Origin: UBA8524 sp964215915
GTDB lineage: Bacteria; Bacteroidota; Bacteroidia; UBA8524
Reading direction: 5' to 3'
Length of the DNA: 64,000 nucleotides
Assembly (NCBI GenBank): GCA_964215915.1
Contig: CAXPEB010000086.1
Coordinates: forward strand, 29,528-93,527
In this document: piece by piece, positions 52,901 through 59,573 of the stretch
How positions within the stretch are numbered: position 1 is the first letter of the stretch
Layout of the letters: each line of letters opens with the position of its first letter
Program-made: the position numbers and the translations under genes
Notes under the pieces: generated by a model
Database searches by the model: none
Told to the model about the DNA's origin: nothing
What the model saw: only the letters and a program-made list of their open reading frames with translations

Positions 52901-53465
52901 AATCCGTAGTATCAATCACTTCAAAGGAGTACGACAAATCCTGATTGAAACAGATAATCTCCAACGGATCATACAGGAACTCAGGAGCACTGTTATTGAC
53001 ACAGCGGTTCAGGGTGGCAAAACTATAAATGGCATTAGATGCCTGACCGGTGGTAATGGCACTGTTCCGGCAACAGTAGGATACACTCAGACGCCATTCG
53101 CACGCGCTATACCCGCTGAGATCCAGGGTATCGGCAAACTCTTCCTCAACTATGCTATACATATAGTTCCCGCTACCGAAACATTTGGATGTTTGCAAAC
53201 AACCCGGTCCGAGCATGGATATATCCCGTACCGATACCTGGGTGGGGCTCCCAAGTACCAGGGAATTGGTACCGTCGCTGGCCGTAATGGGAAGGGTGGA
53301 AAGATTGACTGCGCCGCAAATCTTCCTTATGCTGTATTTCACCAGGTACTTGTCAGTGCCGATCCGTTTGTAATTGATCTCTATCCCCTCAACATGAGAA
53401 GCCCGTGCACCTGTCAGCAAGGTGGCGACGAACGCAAGAAGAAAAATACTGCGAAGCACACGCAT
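49908..53465 (-). CDS. T9SS surface protein, paralogue with 7-8 GDG repeats
   Basis: 1185 residues. It shares the N-terminal module (1-400; SHVEGIEINYKRIGTDKYLVKY, CCRNSAITTGQA, NNSAPEFLYDP, FWGFPNNN, VYVRDS) with the two downstream genes. A repeat block follows with GDG at residues 438, 529, 613, 701, 788 and 874 and GTG at 959, so units are 84-91 residues long; an eighth, degenerate unit follows. Each unit reads W-x-x-x-GDG-x-F-x-DS ... Y-x-PG-x-x-D-x-x-x-C ... C ... DT-L. The end (WVYPNPSSGIVEVQSG...APGNYLLRVKLEEG) is a type A sorting domain. First of the three tandem genes; probably a long fibrous surface protein. Confidence 0.87.
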   Translation of the reverse strand: MRVLRSIFLLAFVATLLTGARASHVEGIEINYKRIGTDKYLVKYSIRKICGAVNLSTLPITASDGTNSLVLGSPTQVSVRDISMLGPGCLQTSKCFGSGNYMYSIVEEEFADTLDLSGYSACEWRLSVSYCCRNSAITTGQASNAIYSFATLNRCVNNSAPEFLYDPLEIICFNQDLSYSFEVIDTTDWAGDSFSYHLVTEYSAENVSATYSGSFGSTRPMTFWGFPNNNMQMPAGFRLNPVTGELSFRPMQPNQMGVVCVEVREWRMVSGVMTVIGTIRRSLNLLVVTCPTSNKAPSFVNVPDVLELCVKDSLCIDFHTADEDGDSTHIYWNSGLPGGTFSTTNGQEKNASGTFCWKPIQVQVSDTPYTFILQVTDNRCPQYAEKRKVVLVYVRDSVDGPEVTCSPDIIDSTGLDSFFVTASVINDTGKPYEWSSVGDGYFSHPDSLEAWYYPGPQDKKTCSYYLYFRVVDSAVCLGNSHIRDSLEVRQQFVPLNLSTPLAFFAGDSVRLMPAVDTSRARLYHWYTAGDGIFSDTLSAYTWYHPGDSDLFECGTDLTLLAYQCGQDTDIVQLFRQPGIVNAGPDRLIQSDTAFLRAFKDTRFGQKGYWRSLGDGIFGDSNLHETYYLPGQQDWSSCEVSLIWEELPRSNCLVNADTLVLELHYSGLDAGIDQSVNLGDSVFLHAGPETGPGPFGYWYSLGDGHFIDSTEPATVYIPGTQDRTSCGTSLVWKYPYPQCSSAADTLDLSITYTVQFHGGGNQVLTDFDPVHLTGVGSSPEYPAWWSTLGDGRFTDSTDPNAGYIPGDNDLATCSNYLIWHSAYPQCAAQNDTIRIRYKFGYVNAGPAVKSKLGNPARLTALPLNPGERGWWTTNGDGTFSDSSDPYAYYYPGEIDWLNCRATLTWQRPYNSCSQAFSHTTIWTREKHVLDAGADSLMDAPDSIVLHGSGTADTLYWTSSGTGWFDDSLNYSCTYYLSEEDKQHCEIWFRLNERLASKCFGPDDDVQYRFNDPEISLVWFEHDPCSFDSLYFEVNWGGRGTKNLIHTGNGTLKFNSDSTSFWYRVDEWDLSQGKIDFFAEVHLDCGVTRKLVQVPVVSEADIRYQWGLAGKVWVYPNPSSGIVEVQSGCPVNVYEIEIFDLRGRSLQVIKVQELPFKVNLEKYAPGNYLLRVKLEEGRYEIIPVSKW

Positions 53466-53556
53466 GGGGAAAGAGGACTTAGTAACAGTGAATATAAGCT
53501 TTCCATAGGAGGAATTACGTATCTCCCAAATTCCGGGCTTTGCCGATATTCGCTAC

Positions 53557-54507
53557 ATGCTAGTTCCATTTCTGGTCTTTGCCGTTGCACTTGCCGTATT
53601 GATTTTTTCGGCAAGACTGTTTACCAATGCTGCTGAAAAAATCGGCCACTACTTCGGGATGTCTCCTCTGGTGGTGGGTATTTTTATCGTGGGAACCGGT
53701 ACTAGTCTTCCGGAATTGATCTCGGCCTTGATTTCCGTAAAAAACGGAGTCTCTGAAATTGTTCCGGGGAATGTGCTCGGCGCCAATATTTCCAATATTC
53801 TCCTTATCACAGGGATTGTTGCCCTGGTTCACCGCAAGGATATTTTCCTCTCCAGTAAGTATATCTTTATCGATCTGCACTACCTGCTGGGCAGCGTGTT
53901 TGCCGTCACCTTGCTTATGTATGACGGAAAGATCGACTGGCATGAGTCGGTAATCGGCATCCTGATCTTCCTGGTATACAGCATCTACCTGGTAAAAAAC
54001 GAAGCGGTGAGCAGCGAAACCGACCAGCACAAGATCCCACTTCGACCGAAGTCAGCCTTTCCGACACATACCATCCTTTATCTTCTGTTTGGAGGCACAG
54101 GCATTTATTTCGGAGCAGAATACACCATTCAATCCCTTACGGAAATGGCCGATACCTTATCCATACCTCCTTCCATCGTGGCGCTCACCCTGCTTTCCAT
54201 AGGCACCACCCTTCCCGAATTGGTGGTGAATGTTACTGCCATCCGCCAGGGGAAAGCAGAAATGGCCATCGGAAATGTTTTGGGATCCAGCGTATTCAAT
54301 TGCCTGATGGTCCCCTCCGTAGCCAGCCTTGCGGGCCCGGTAACCGTACCCAGTTCCCTGCTGCATTTTGCTCTTCCGGTAATGCTTGCTTCCGCGCTTT
54401 TCTTCTATCTCATCACGCATGACAAACGTATCAGCCGCTGGGAAGGAATGCTCTTCGTATTGATCTATGCCATCTTCCTTCTAAAGATCGTGGAAAGGCA
54501 GGTATAG
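53557..54507 (+). CDS. Calcium/sodium antiporter family protein (CaCA, YrbG-like)
   Basis: 316 residues with about ten membrane helices in two homologous halves. The alpha repeats are plain: GIFIVGTGTSLPELISALIS (about 45-64) and TLLSIGTTLPELVVNVTAI (about 210-229), each with the ion-binding Glu of CaCA exchangers, followed by GNVLGANISNILLI and GNVLGSSVFNCLMV. Such proteins exchange Na+ or K+ for Ca2+. ATG at 53557 follows divergent sequence after the surface-protein gene. cysS begins 41 bp downstream and may be cotranscribed, though a -7-like element lies before it. Confidence 0.92.
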   Translation: MLVPFLVFAVALAVLIFSARLFTNAAEKIGHYFGMSPLVVGIFIVGTGTSLPELISALISVKNGVSEIVPGNVLGANISNILLITGIVALVHRKDIFLSSKYIFIDLHYLLGSVFAVTLLMYDGKIDWHESVIGILIFLVYSIYLVKNEAVSSETDQHKIPLRPKSAFPTHTILYLLFGGTGIYFGAEYTIQSLTEMADTLSIPPSIVALTLLSIGTTLPELVVNVTAIRQGKAEMAIGNVLGSSVFNCLMVPSVASLAGPVTVPSSLLHFALPVMLASALFFYLITHDKRISRWEGMLFVLIYAIFLLKIVERQV

Positions 54508-54548
54508 AAAACAGGAAAGCCACCCCGATTTCCTAAATTGCGGCGCGA

Positions 54549-56051
54549 ATGGCCCTCTACGAAAAATACCCGCTTTCCGTATACAATTCCCTGAGCCGGG
54601 AAAAAGAGAAATTTCAACCGTTGCATGAAGGATATGTCGGCCTTTATGTCTGTGGACCTACGGTGTACAGCAATGTGCATCTCGGCAATGTGAGAACCTT
54701 TCTTACTTTCGATGTTCTGTACCGTTACCTGACCCACCTGGGTTACAAAGTGCGCTATGTGCGGAACATTACTGACGTAGGACACCTCGTGGATGATGTG
54801 GACGATGGTGAAGACAAGATTGCCAAAAAGGCCAGGCTGGAGAACCTGGAGCCTATGGAGATCGTTCAAATGTATACGAACGATTTTCATGATGTACTCC
54901 GCACCTTCAATTTCCGAAACCCGAACATTGAACCTACGGCTACCGGTCATATCGTGGAACAGATCACCATGGTGAATCAGATCCTGGAGAATGGGTTTGC
55001 TTATGAAGCCAATGGCTCTGTTTATTTCGATGTGATGAAGTACCAGGCTGAAAAAGGCGGTTATGGGAAGCTGAGTGGCCGGGTTATCGAAGAGCTTATC
55101 AGCAATACCCGCGAACTCGATGGCCAGGATGAAAAACGCAACCCGCTGGATTTTGCTATCTGGAAAAAGGCGGACGAAAGACATATTATGAAATGGCCCT
55201 CCCCCTGGAGTATGGGCTTCCCGGGATGGCACCTGGAATGCTCGGTGATGAGCACCAAATACCTCGGTGAGACTTTTGATATTCACGGTGGTGGCATGGA
55301 TCTGAAATTCCCGCATCACGAATGTGAGATTGCACAAGCCGTGGCCGCCGATGGGAAAAATCCGGTGCGGTACTGGATGCATAGCAACATGCTCACCGTT
55401 AACGGAACCAAAATGAGCAAATCACTCGGAAACTCTTTCAGTCCGGCGGAATTGATCAGCGGCAATCACGCTCTCCTGAATCGCGGGTATTCGGCCATGA
55501 CCGTGCGTTTCTTTATGCTGCAATCGCATTACAGCTCCACCCTGGATTTTAGTAATGAGGCACTGGAAGCGGCAGAAAAGGGATATAAACGATTGATGAA
55601 TGCACTGGCTTCCCTATCCGGGCTGACTCCTGCTGGGGGACCAAAAGATGCTGAACTGAATACCGAAATCCGGGAGACCCTGGAACGCTGCTACTTCAAC
55701 CTGAGTGACGACCTGAACACGGCCAAGTGTATTGCCGAATTGTTTAACCTCGCCACCCGTATCAACAGCCTGGCCTCCGGGAAATTGGCGCTTTCTGCAC
55801 TGGAAGAAGATACCTTATCCTTCCTGAAAGAAACCTTCACCTTACTGACCGTGGAGGTGCTGGGACTGCAACCCGAAGAAAGCGGTAATAACGACCTTCT
55901 CGACGGTTTGATGCAGTTGCTGATCGATATCCGGATGAATGCGCGTAAGAATAAAGACTTTGCCACATCCGACCGTATCCGTGATGAGCTGACCCGACTG
56001 GGAGTGCAGCTTAAGGACGGAGCCGAAGGGACAACCTATAGCATTGACTAA
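54549..56051 (+). CDS. cysS: Cysteinyl-tRNA synthetase
   Basis: 500 residues. The zinc ligand Cys35 in LYVCGPTVYS, the HIGH-type motif HLGN (44-47), the second zinc-site region FPGWHLECSVMS, HGGGMDLKFPHHE and the KMSKS loop (288-292) are all present, with a C-terminal DALR-type helical domain. It charges tRNA-Cys in the cytoplasm. TAAATTG, a -7-like element, stands about 8 nt before the ATG. The DMT transporter gene follows after 35 bp. Confidence 0.96.
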   Translation: MALYEKYPLSVYNSLSREKEKFQPLHEGYVGLYVCGPTVYSNVHLGNVRTFLTFDVLYRYLTHLGYKVRYVRNITDVGHLVDDVDDGEDKIAKKARLENLEPMEIVQMYTNDFHDVLRTFNFRNPNIEPTATGHIVEQITMVNQILENGFAYEANGSVYFDVMKYQAEKGGYGKLSGRVIEELISNTRELDGQDEKRNPLDFAIWKKADERHIMKWPSPWSMGFPGWHLECSVMSTKYLGETFDIHGGGMDLKFPHHECEIAQAVAADGKNPVRYWMHSNMLTVNGTKMSKSLGNSFSPAELISGNHALLNRGYSAMTVRFFMLQSHYSSTLDFSNEALEAAEKGYKRLMNALASLSGLTPAGGPKDAELNTEIRETLERCYFNLSDDLNTAKCIAELFNLATRINSLASGKLALSALEEDTLSFLKETFTLLTVEVLGLQPEESGNNDLLDGLMQLLIDIRMNARKNKDFATSDRIRDELTRLGVQLKDGAEGTTYSID

Positions 56052-56086
56052 ACCAACTTCCAAATACCGGCACTGACAAACCCCTG

Positions 56087-56932
56087 ATGAATAAAGCCAT
56101 ATCGAATATTCTTATTTCCGGTTTATTCATGGCTTTGATGAACCTGCTGGTTAAGCTGGCACACGAATATTCCATTTACCAGATCATCTTTTTCCGGGCA
56201 TTGATCACCTTGATCATTTCCTGGATGTTCATCAAAAGAAAGGGCCTGAACCCCTTAGGCAATGATCGTCTGCACCTTACCCTCAGGGGTGTCTTCGGCT
56301 TTTTCGGGCTCACCCTGTATTTTCTCACCGTGCAGAAAATCCCACTCGCCACCGCGGTAAGCATACAATACCTTTCTCCTGTCTTTACGGCCATCCTGGC
56401 CATTTTCATCAATAAACAGAAAAACCCCTGGTATACCTGGCTTTTTTACCTGGTGGCACTGAGCGGTGTGTTTCTGATCAAAGGAATTGACCCCCGCGTG
56501 GATACCCTGATGCTGGTAGCGGGGATCGGTTCGGCACTCTTTTCCGGTGCTGCTTATAACATGATCCGGCGTATCGGGAAAAAGGATGATCCGGATGTCG
56601 TAGTCTTCTATTTCCCGTTGGTCACCCTTCCACTGGTAATCGGTCCGGCCTTGTACCACTGGCAATGGCCCGATGCTTTGGATTGGCTCATCCTCATAGG
56701 GGTGGGGGTAACCACACAATTCGGACAGCTGTACATGACCCGCGCTTTCCAGCACAGTAACCTGGGTGGCGTGGCCATATTCCAGTACTTCGGGTTGATT
56801 TATGCGCTGCTGATGGGCTACTTCTTCTTCGGCGAGTCTTTCGAAGGACTAACTTATGTGGGCATGCTCCTGGTTGTTACAGGGGCTATAGCCAATGCCC
56901 TGATCACCTCCCGAAAACCCAGGAAAGTTTAG
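56087..56932 (+). CDS. DMT-superfamily (EamA) transporter
   Basis: 281 residues with about ten short membrane helices in two EamA repeats of five. Features include FRALITLIISWMFIKRKGL in the first half, YFLTVQKIPLATAVSIQYLSPVFTAILA, and the second-half equivalent RAFQHSNLGGVAIFQYFGLIYALLMGYFFFGES. EamA proteins export metabolites such as amino acids or S-adenosylmethionine; the substrate cannot be read from sequence. It converges with the lipid kinase gene and the stops overlap by 4 bp. Confidence 0.9.
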   Translation: MNKAISNILISGLFMALMNLLVKLAHEYSIYQIIFFRALITLIISWMFIKRKGLNPLGNDRLHLTLRGVFGFFGLTLYFLTVQKIPLATAVSIQYLSPVFTAILAIFINKQKNPWYTWLFYLVALSGVFLIKGIDPRVDTLMLVAGIGSALFSGAAYNMIRRIGKKDDPDVVVFYFPLVTLPLVIGPALYHWQWPDALDWLILIGVGVTTQFGQLYMTRAFQHSNLGGVAIFQYFGLIYALLMGYFFFGESFEGLTYVGMLLVVTGAIANALITSRKPRKV

Positions 56933-57837
56933 GATTGAGGCCGGAGTACCAGCAGGCTTTTCGGATCGACTTCTACTACCAGTTCCTTTCCTTCCATATG
57001 GGGCTCACCATCCAGGTGTACCGGACCTTCATGATCCCGGCGCAGGATGAACCGTTTGCCCTTGAGGTGTTGCAAGGCGCTGGCCTTATCGATACTTCCG
57101 TTAAACATCCTGAAGGCAAGGGATGGAATTTCGTATGGCGCTATTTTACGCATGATGGCAACATCCAGCCGGCCGTCGGAAACGGAAGCATGGGGCGCGA
57201 TGATGGCATTGTTACCCCACTGGGTGCCGTTGGCAAAGCTGACCAGGAATGCCGGCATGGTGAAAGTCCCTGAATCTCCGCTGATCTCATATTCCATAGC
57301 TTTATACCGCAACAGTTCGCCCACCGTGATGCGGGTATAACTGGAGAATCCGCGTTTTGTTGCCCGGGCAAACAAATGCCCGATATGGGCGTCAAAACCG
57401 GCACCGGCCATATTCACAAAGCTGTTTCCGTTAAGCAGTTGGGTATCGATGGAAGCCTCTTTTGCCGTATTCAGCAGCGAAATAGCTTCGCCGGTTTTTA
57501 AAGGAATACGCAGGTGACGCGCCAACCCGTTTCCGGAGCCCAGGGGCAATATCCCCATGACCACGCCCGAATGTCTAAGCCCATCGGCTACCTGGTTGAT
57601 GGTGCCATCGCCGCCGGCAGCCACTACCACGTCAAAACCCTCCTTCACTGCGGAACGGGTCATTTCCGTGGCATTTTTGTCGTCCGTCCAGTAGCGGATT
57701 TCGTCGTCAAATTTGTTGTGATCGAGGTGTTTTTGTATCAGCTCCGGCAGGTGCTTTTTTGAGATTCCTCCGGATATCGGATTGATCAGAAAGAGGATAC
57801 GTTTTTTCAAATTGCCACGAAAGTAGCCGATGCTCAT
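56929..57837 (-). CDS. Diacylglycerol kinase-family lipid kinase (DgkB/YegS-like)
   Basis: 302 residues. The nucleotide-binding GGDGT (75-79), ILPLGSGNGLARHLRIP (96-112) and the C-terminal beta domain with HLDGEPHMEGKELVVEVDP are those of DAGK-catalytic family proteins. The group phosphorylates diacylglycerol, sphingoid bases or related lipids, with ATP as donor, at the membrane surface. In Bacteroidota a role in sphingolipid metabolism is possible. It is convergent with the DMT gene and divergent from the DinB gene. Confidence 0.92.
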   Translation of the reverse strand: MSIGYFRGNLKKRILFLINPISGGISKKHLPELIQKHLDHNKFDDEIRYWTDDKNATEMTRSAVKEGFDVVVAAGGDGTINQVADGLRHSGVVMGILPLGSGNGLARHLRIPLKTGEAISLLNTAKEASIDTQLLNGNSFVNMAGAGFDAHIGHLFARATKRGFSSYTRITVGELLRYKAMEYEISGDSGTFTMPAFLVSFANGTQWGNNAIIAPHASVSDGRLDVAIMRKIAPYEIPSLAFRMFNGSIDKASALQHLKGKRFILRRDHEGPVHLDGEPHMEGKELVVEVDPKSLLVLRPQS

Positions 57838-57906
57838 TAGCTTAATATTAACTCTGCCTTCATTTCTATCCCCGGATTTAAGACGGGGGAGACGTAACTT
57901 GCAGGC

Positions 57907-58389
57907 ATGGATCGCTCACTCGAATTTGCCTTTCATGCCCTGGAAAAAACCCGGGACAATATCCGTTCGGTATTTCTTTCCATCCCGCAGAAACAACGGA
58001 ATACCATTGCTCCAGGATTCTCCAACACCCTCAACTGGAACCTCGGACATGTAGTGGTTACCTCCGAACTGCTGACCTACAAACTTGCCGGATTGCCTAT
58101 TACGACAAGCATGCGCCAACTGGCGGGATTCCGTAATGGAAGCAGCGGAGAAACACGCACAAGCCCGGAAGAAGAAGAGCAACTGCTTCGGGTATTGAAG
58201 GAGTTTCCGGATAGACTCAGGAAAGATTATGACTCCGGACAGTTCACCGGGTTTGAACCTTATACCACAGGATACGGAACGCATTTGACCCGGATAGAAG
58301 ATGCGCTGATCTTCATCGGTTACCACGAAGGCCTTCACCTCGGGTATATGATGGGCATACGTAAAGCGCTCGGAGCAATCGATGAATAG
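57907..58389 (+). CDS. DinB-family protein
   Basis: 160 residues, a predicted four-helix bundle. Helix 1 holds FHALEKTRDNIRSVFLS, and NTLNWNLGHVVVTSELL carries the first His of the family's metal site; the other two lie in YHEGLHLGYMMGIRKAL near the C-terminus. The three-His pattern supports a DinB/YfiT-type metal-binding fold, used in thiol-dependent transferases among others. No substrate is evident. TAACTTG lies only 5 nt before the ATG, indicating a nearly leaderless transcript. Convergent with murB, 6 bp between stops. Confidence 0.88.
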   Translation: MDRSLEFAFHALEKTRDNIRSVFLSIPQKQRNTIAPGFSNTLNWNLGHVVVTSELLTYKLAGLPITTSMRQLAGFRNGSSGETRTSPEEEEQLLRVLKEFPDRLRKDYDSGQFTGFEPYTTGYGTHLTRIEDALIFIGYHEGLHLGYMMGIRKALGAIDE

Positions 58390-58395
58390 GCTCGA

Positions 58396-59415
58396 TCAGG
58401 CAGAGATAAAGTTCACCTCGGGGTTAAGCCTTATACCAAAACGGTTTTCTATGTCCGCAATGATCTGCATGGCCAGATTGCGAATCTCCTCTCCGCTTGC
58501 TTCGCCATAATTCACCAGAACAAGGGCCTGACGGGCGTGGCTGCCGGTATTGCCTACCCGCTTACCCTTCCATCCCGATTGCTCAATAAGCCAGCCTGCA
58601 GGCACCTTTACCAGGTCTCCTGCAAGTGGATAACCGGGAATATCCGGATACTGTGATTTAAGTTTATCGTATTGACCGGATGGGATTTCGGGGTTCTTGA
58701 AAAAGGATCCCGAGTTACCCAATTCTGCCGGGTCTGGCAATTTGCTTTGACGTATATGGATAACAGCCCGGCTGACATCGGCAAGTCCAGGCTCGGTAAT
58801 ACCCCATTGCTCCAGCGTTTCCCGGATGGCTCCATACGAGGTGTTAAGTGTATACCCCTGTTTTTTGAGACGAATACGGATACCCAGGATAAATACCTTG
58901 CCTTTCAATTCATGCTTGAATACCGATTCCCGGTATCCGAAACGACAGGCTTGGTTATTGTAGGTATGGATCTTTCCGTCTTCCAGGGACAGGAAGCGCA
59001 CTGACTCCAGCACCTCACGAATCTCCACCCCATAAGCACCGATGTTCTGCATAGGGGCTGCCCCTACTGTGCCCGGGATGAGCGACAGGTTTTCGATACC
59101 CGCCCAACCCCGGTCGACGCAATGCATAACGAGGTCGTGCCAGATTTCTCCCGATGCCACCTCCAGCACCACCTCTTCTTCGGTTTCTTCGACTACGGTA
59201 ATCCCCTTCAACCGGTTCAGCACCACTAGTCCGTTGAAATCGTTACAAAGCAGGATATTACTACCTCCTCCCAGGATAAGCAGGTCATCGCGTTTTAATG
59301 CTCCCGATTCCCAAAGTTGCTGCAGTTCTCCCTCATCATGGAGCTCGATAAAGTGGCGTGCCCGGGCTTCCAGGCCAAAGGTGTTGTAGGGTTTCAGGGA
59401 TACGTTTTCCTGCAT
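58396..59415 (-). CDS. murB: UDP-N-acetylenolpyruvoylglucosamine reductase
   Basis: 339 residues, the length of type I MurB. FAD-binding parts ILGGGSNILL (47-56) and NLSLIPGTVGAAPMQNIGAYGVEI (109-132), the proton donor Ser237 in NSGSFFKNP, and the closing Glu333 in NPEVNFIS are visible. It reduces the enolpyruvyl group of UDP-GlcNAc to form UDP-MurNAc in peptidoglycan synthesis. TATATTTG stands 4 nt before the ATG. The gene is alone, between a repeat element and the convergent DinB gene. Confidence 0.96.
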   Translation of the reverse strand: MQENVSLKPYNTFGLEARARHFIELHDEGELQQLWESGALKRDDLLILGGGSNILLCNDFNGLVVLNRLKGITVVEETEEEVVLEVASGEIWHDLVMHCVDRGWAGIENLSLIPGTVGAAPMQNIGAYGVEIREVLESVRFLSLEDGKIHTYNNQACRFGYRESVFKHELKGKVFILGIRIRLKKQGYTLNTSYGAIRETLEQWGITEPGLADVSRAVIHIRQSKLPDPAELGNSGSFFKNPEIPSGQYDKLKSQYPDIPGYPLAGDLVKVPAGWLIEQSGWKGKRVGNTGSHARQALVLVNYGEASGEEIRNLAMQIIADIENRFGIRLNPEVNFISA

Positions 59416-59419
59416 GCGG

Positions 59420-59427
59420 CAAATATA
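59420..59427 (-). promoter_or_regulatory. -7 element of murB
   Basis: On the minus strand TATATTTG is an exact TAnnTTTG match ending 4 nt before the murB ATG, so the mRNA is probably leaderless. Confidence 0.5.
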
Positions 59428-59436
59428 AGGGGGAAC

Positions 59437-59562
59437 GGGTATTGGCTGTTGGAACCAATGATGAAATGCCCAAAATCGGGAACCTTATGAAAACTTGCAA
59501 GTGTCATAGAAATCGAAATGACAAGGAGAACCCAATACCGAAAACCAAATACCCGGTACCCC
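59437..59562. repeat. Short repeat element related to the four-helix-bundle cassette borders
   Basis: GGGTATTGG at 59437-59445 is answered by the inverted CCAATACC at 59532-59539. The segment 59531-59561 matches the right border of the cassette at 10337-10367 in 25 of 31 positions and in the same orientation. Both copies lie 10-13 bp after the stop of a minus-strand gene. The 85 bp between the arms hold no gene. It may be an empty or decayed form of the cassette or a MITE-like element. Confidence 0.5.
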
Positions 59563-59573
59563 AGAAAACAGCC

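Noticed and set aside
54465..55382. 305-codon frame antisense to cysS
   Set aside because: It lies opposite a certain cysS and shows no domain; long antisense frames are common in this GC-biased coding sequence.
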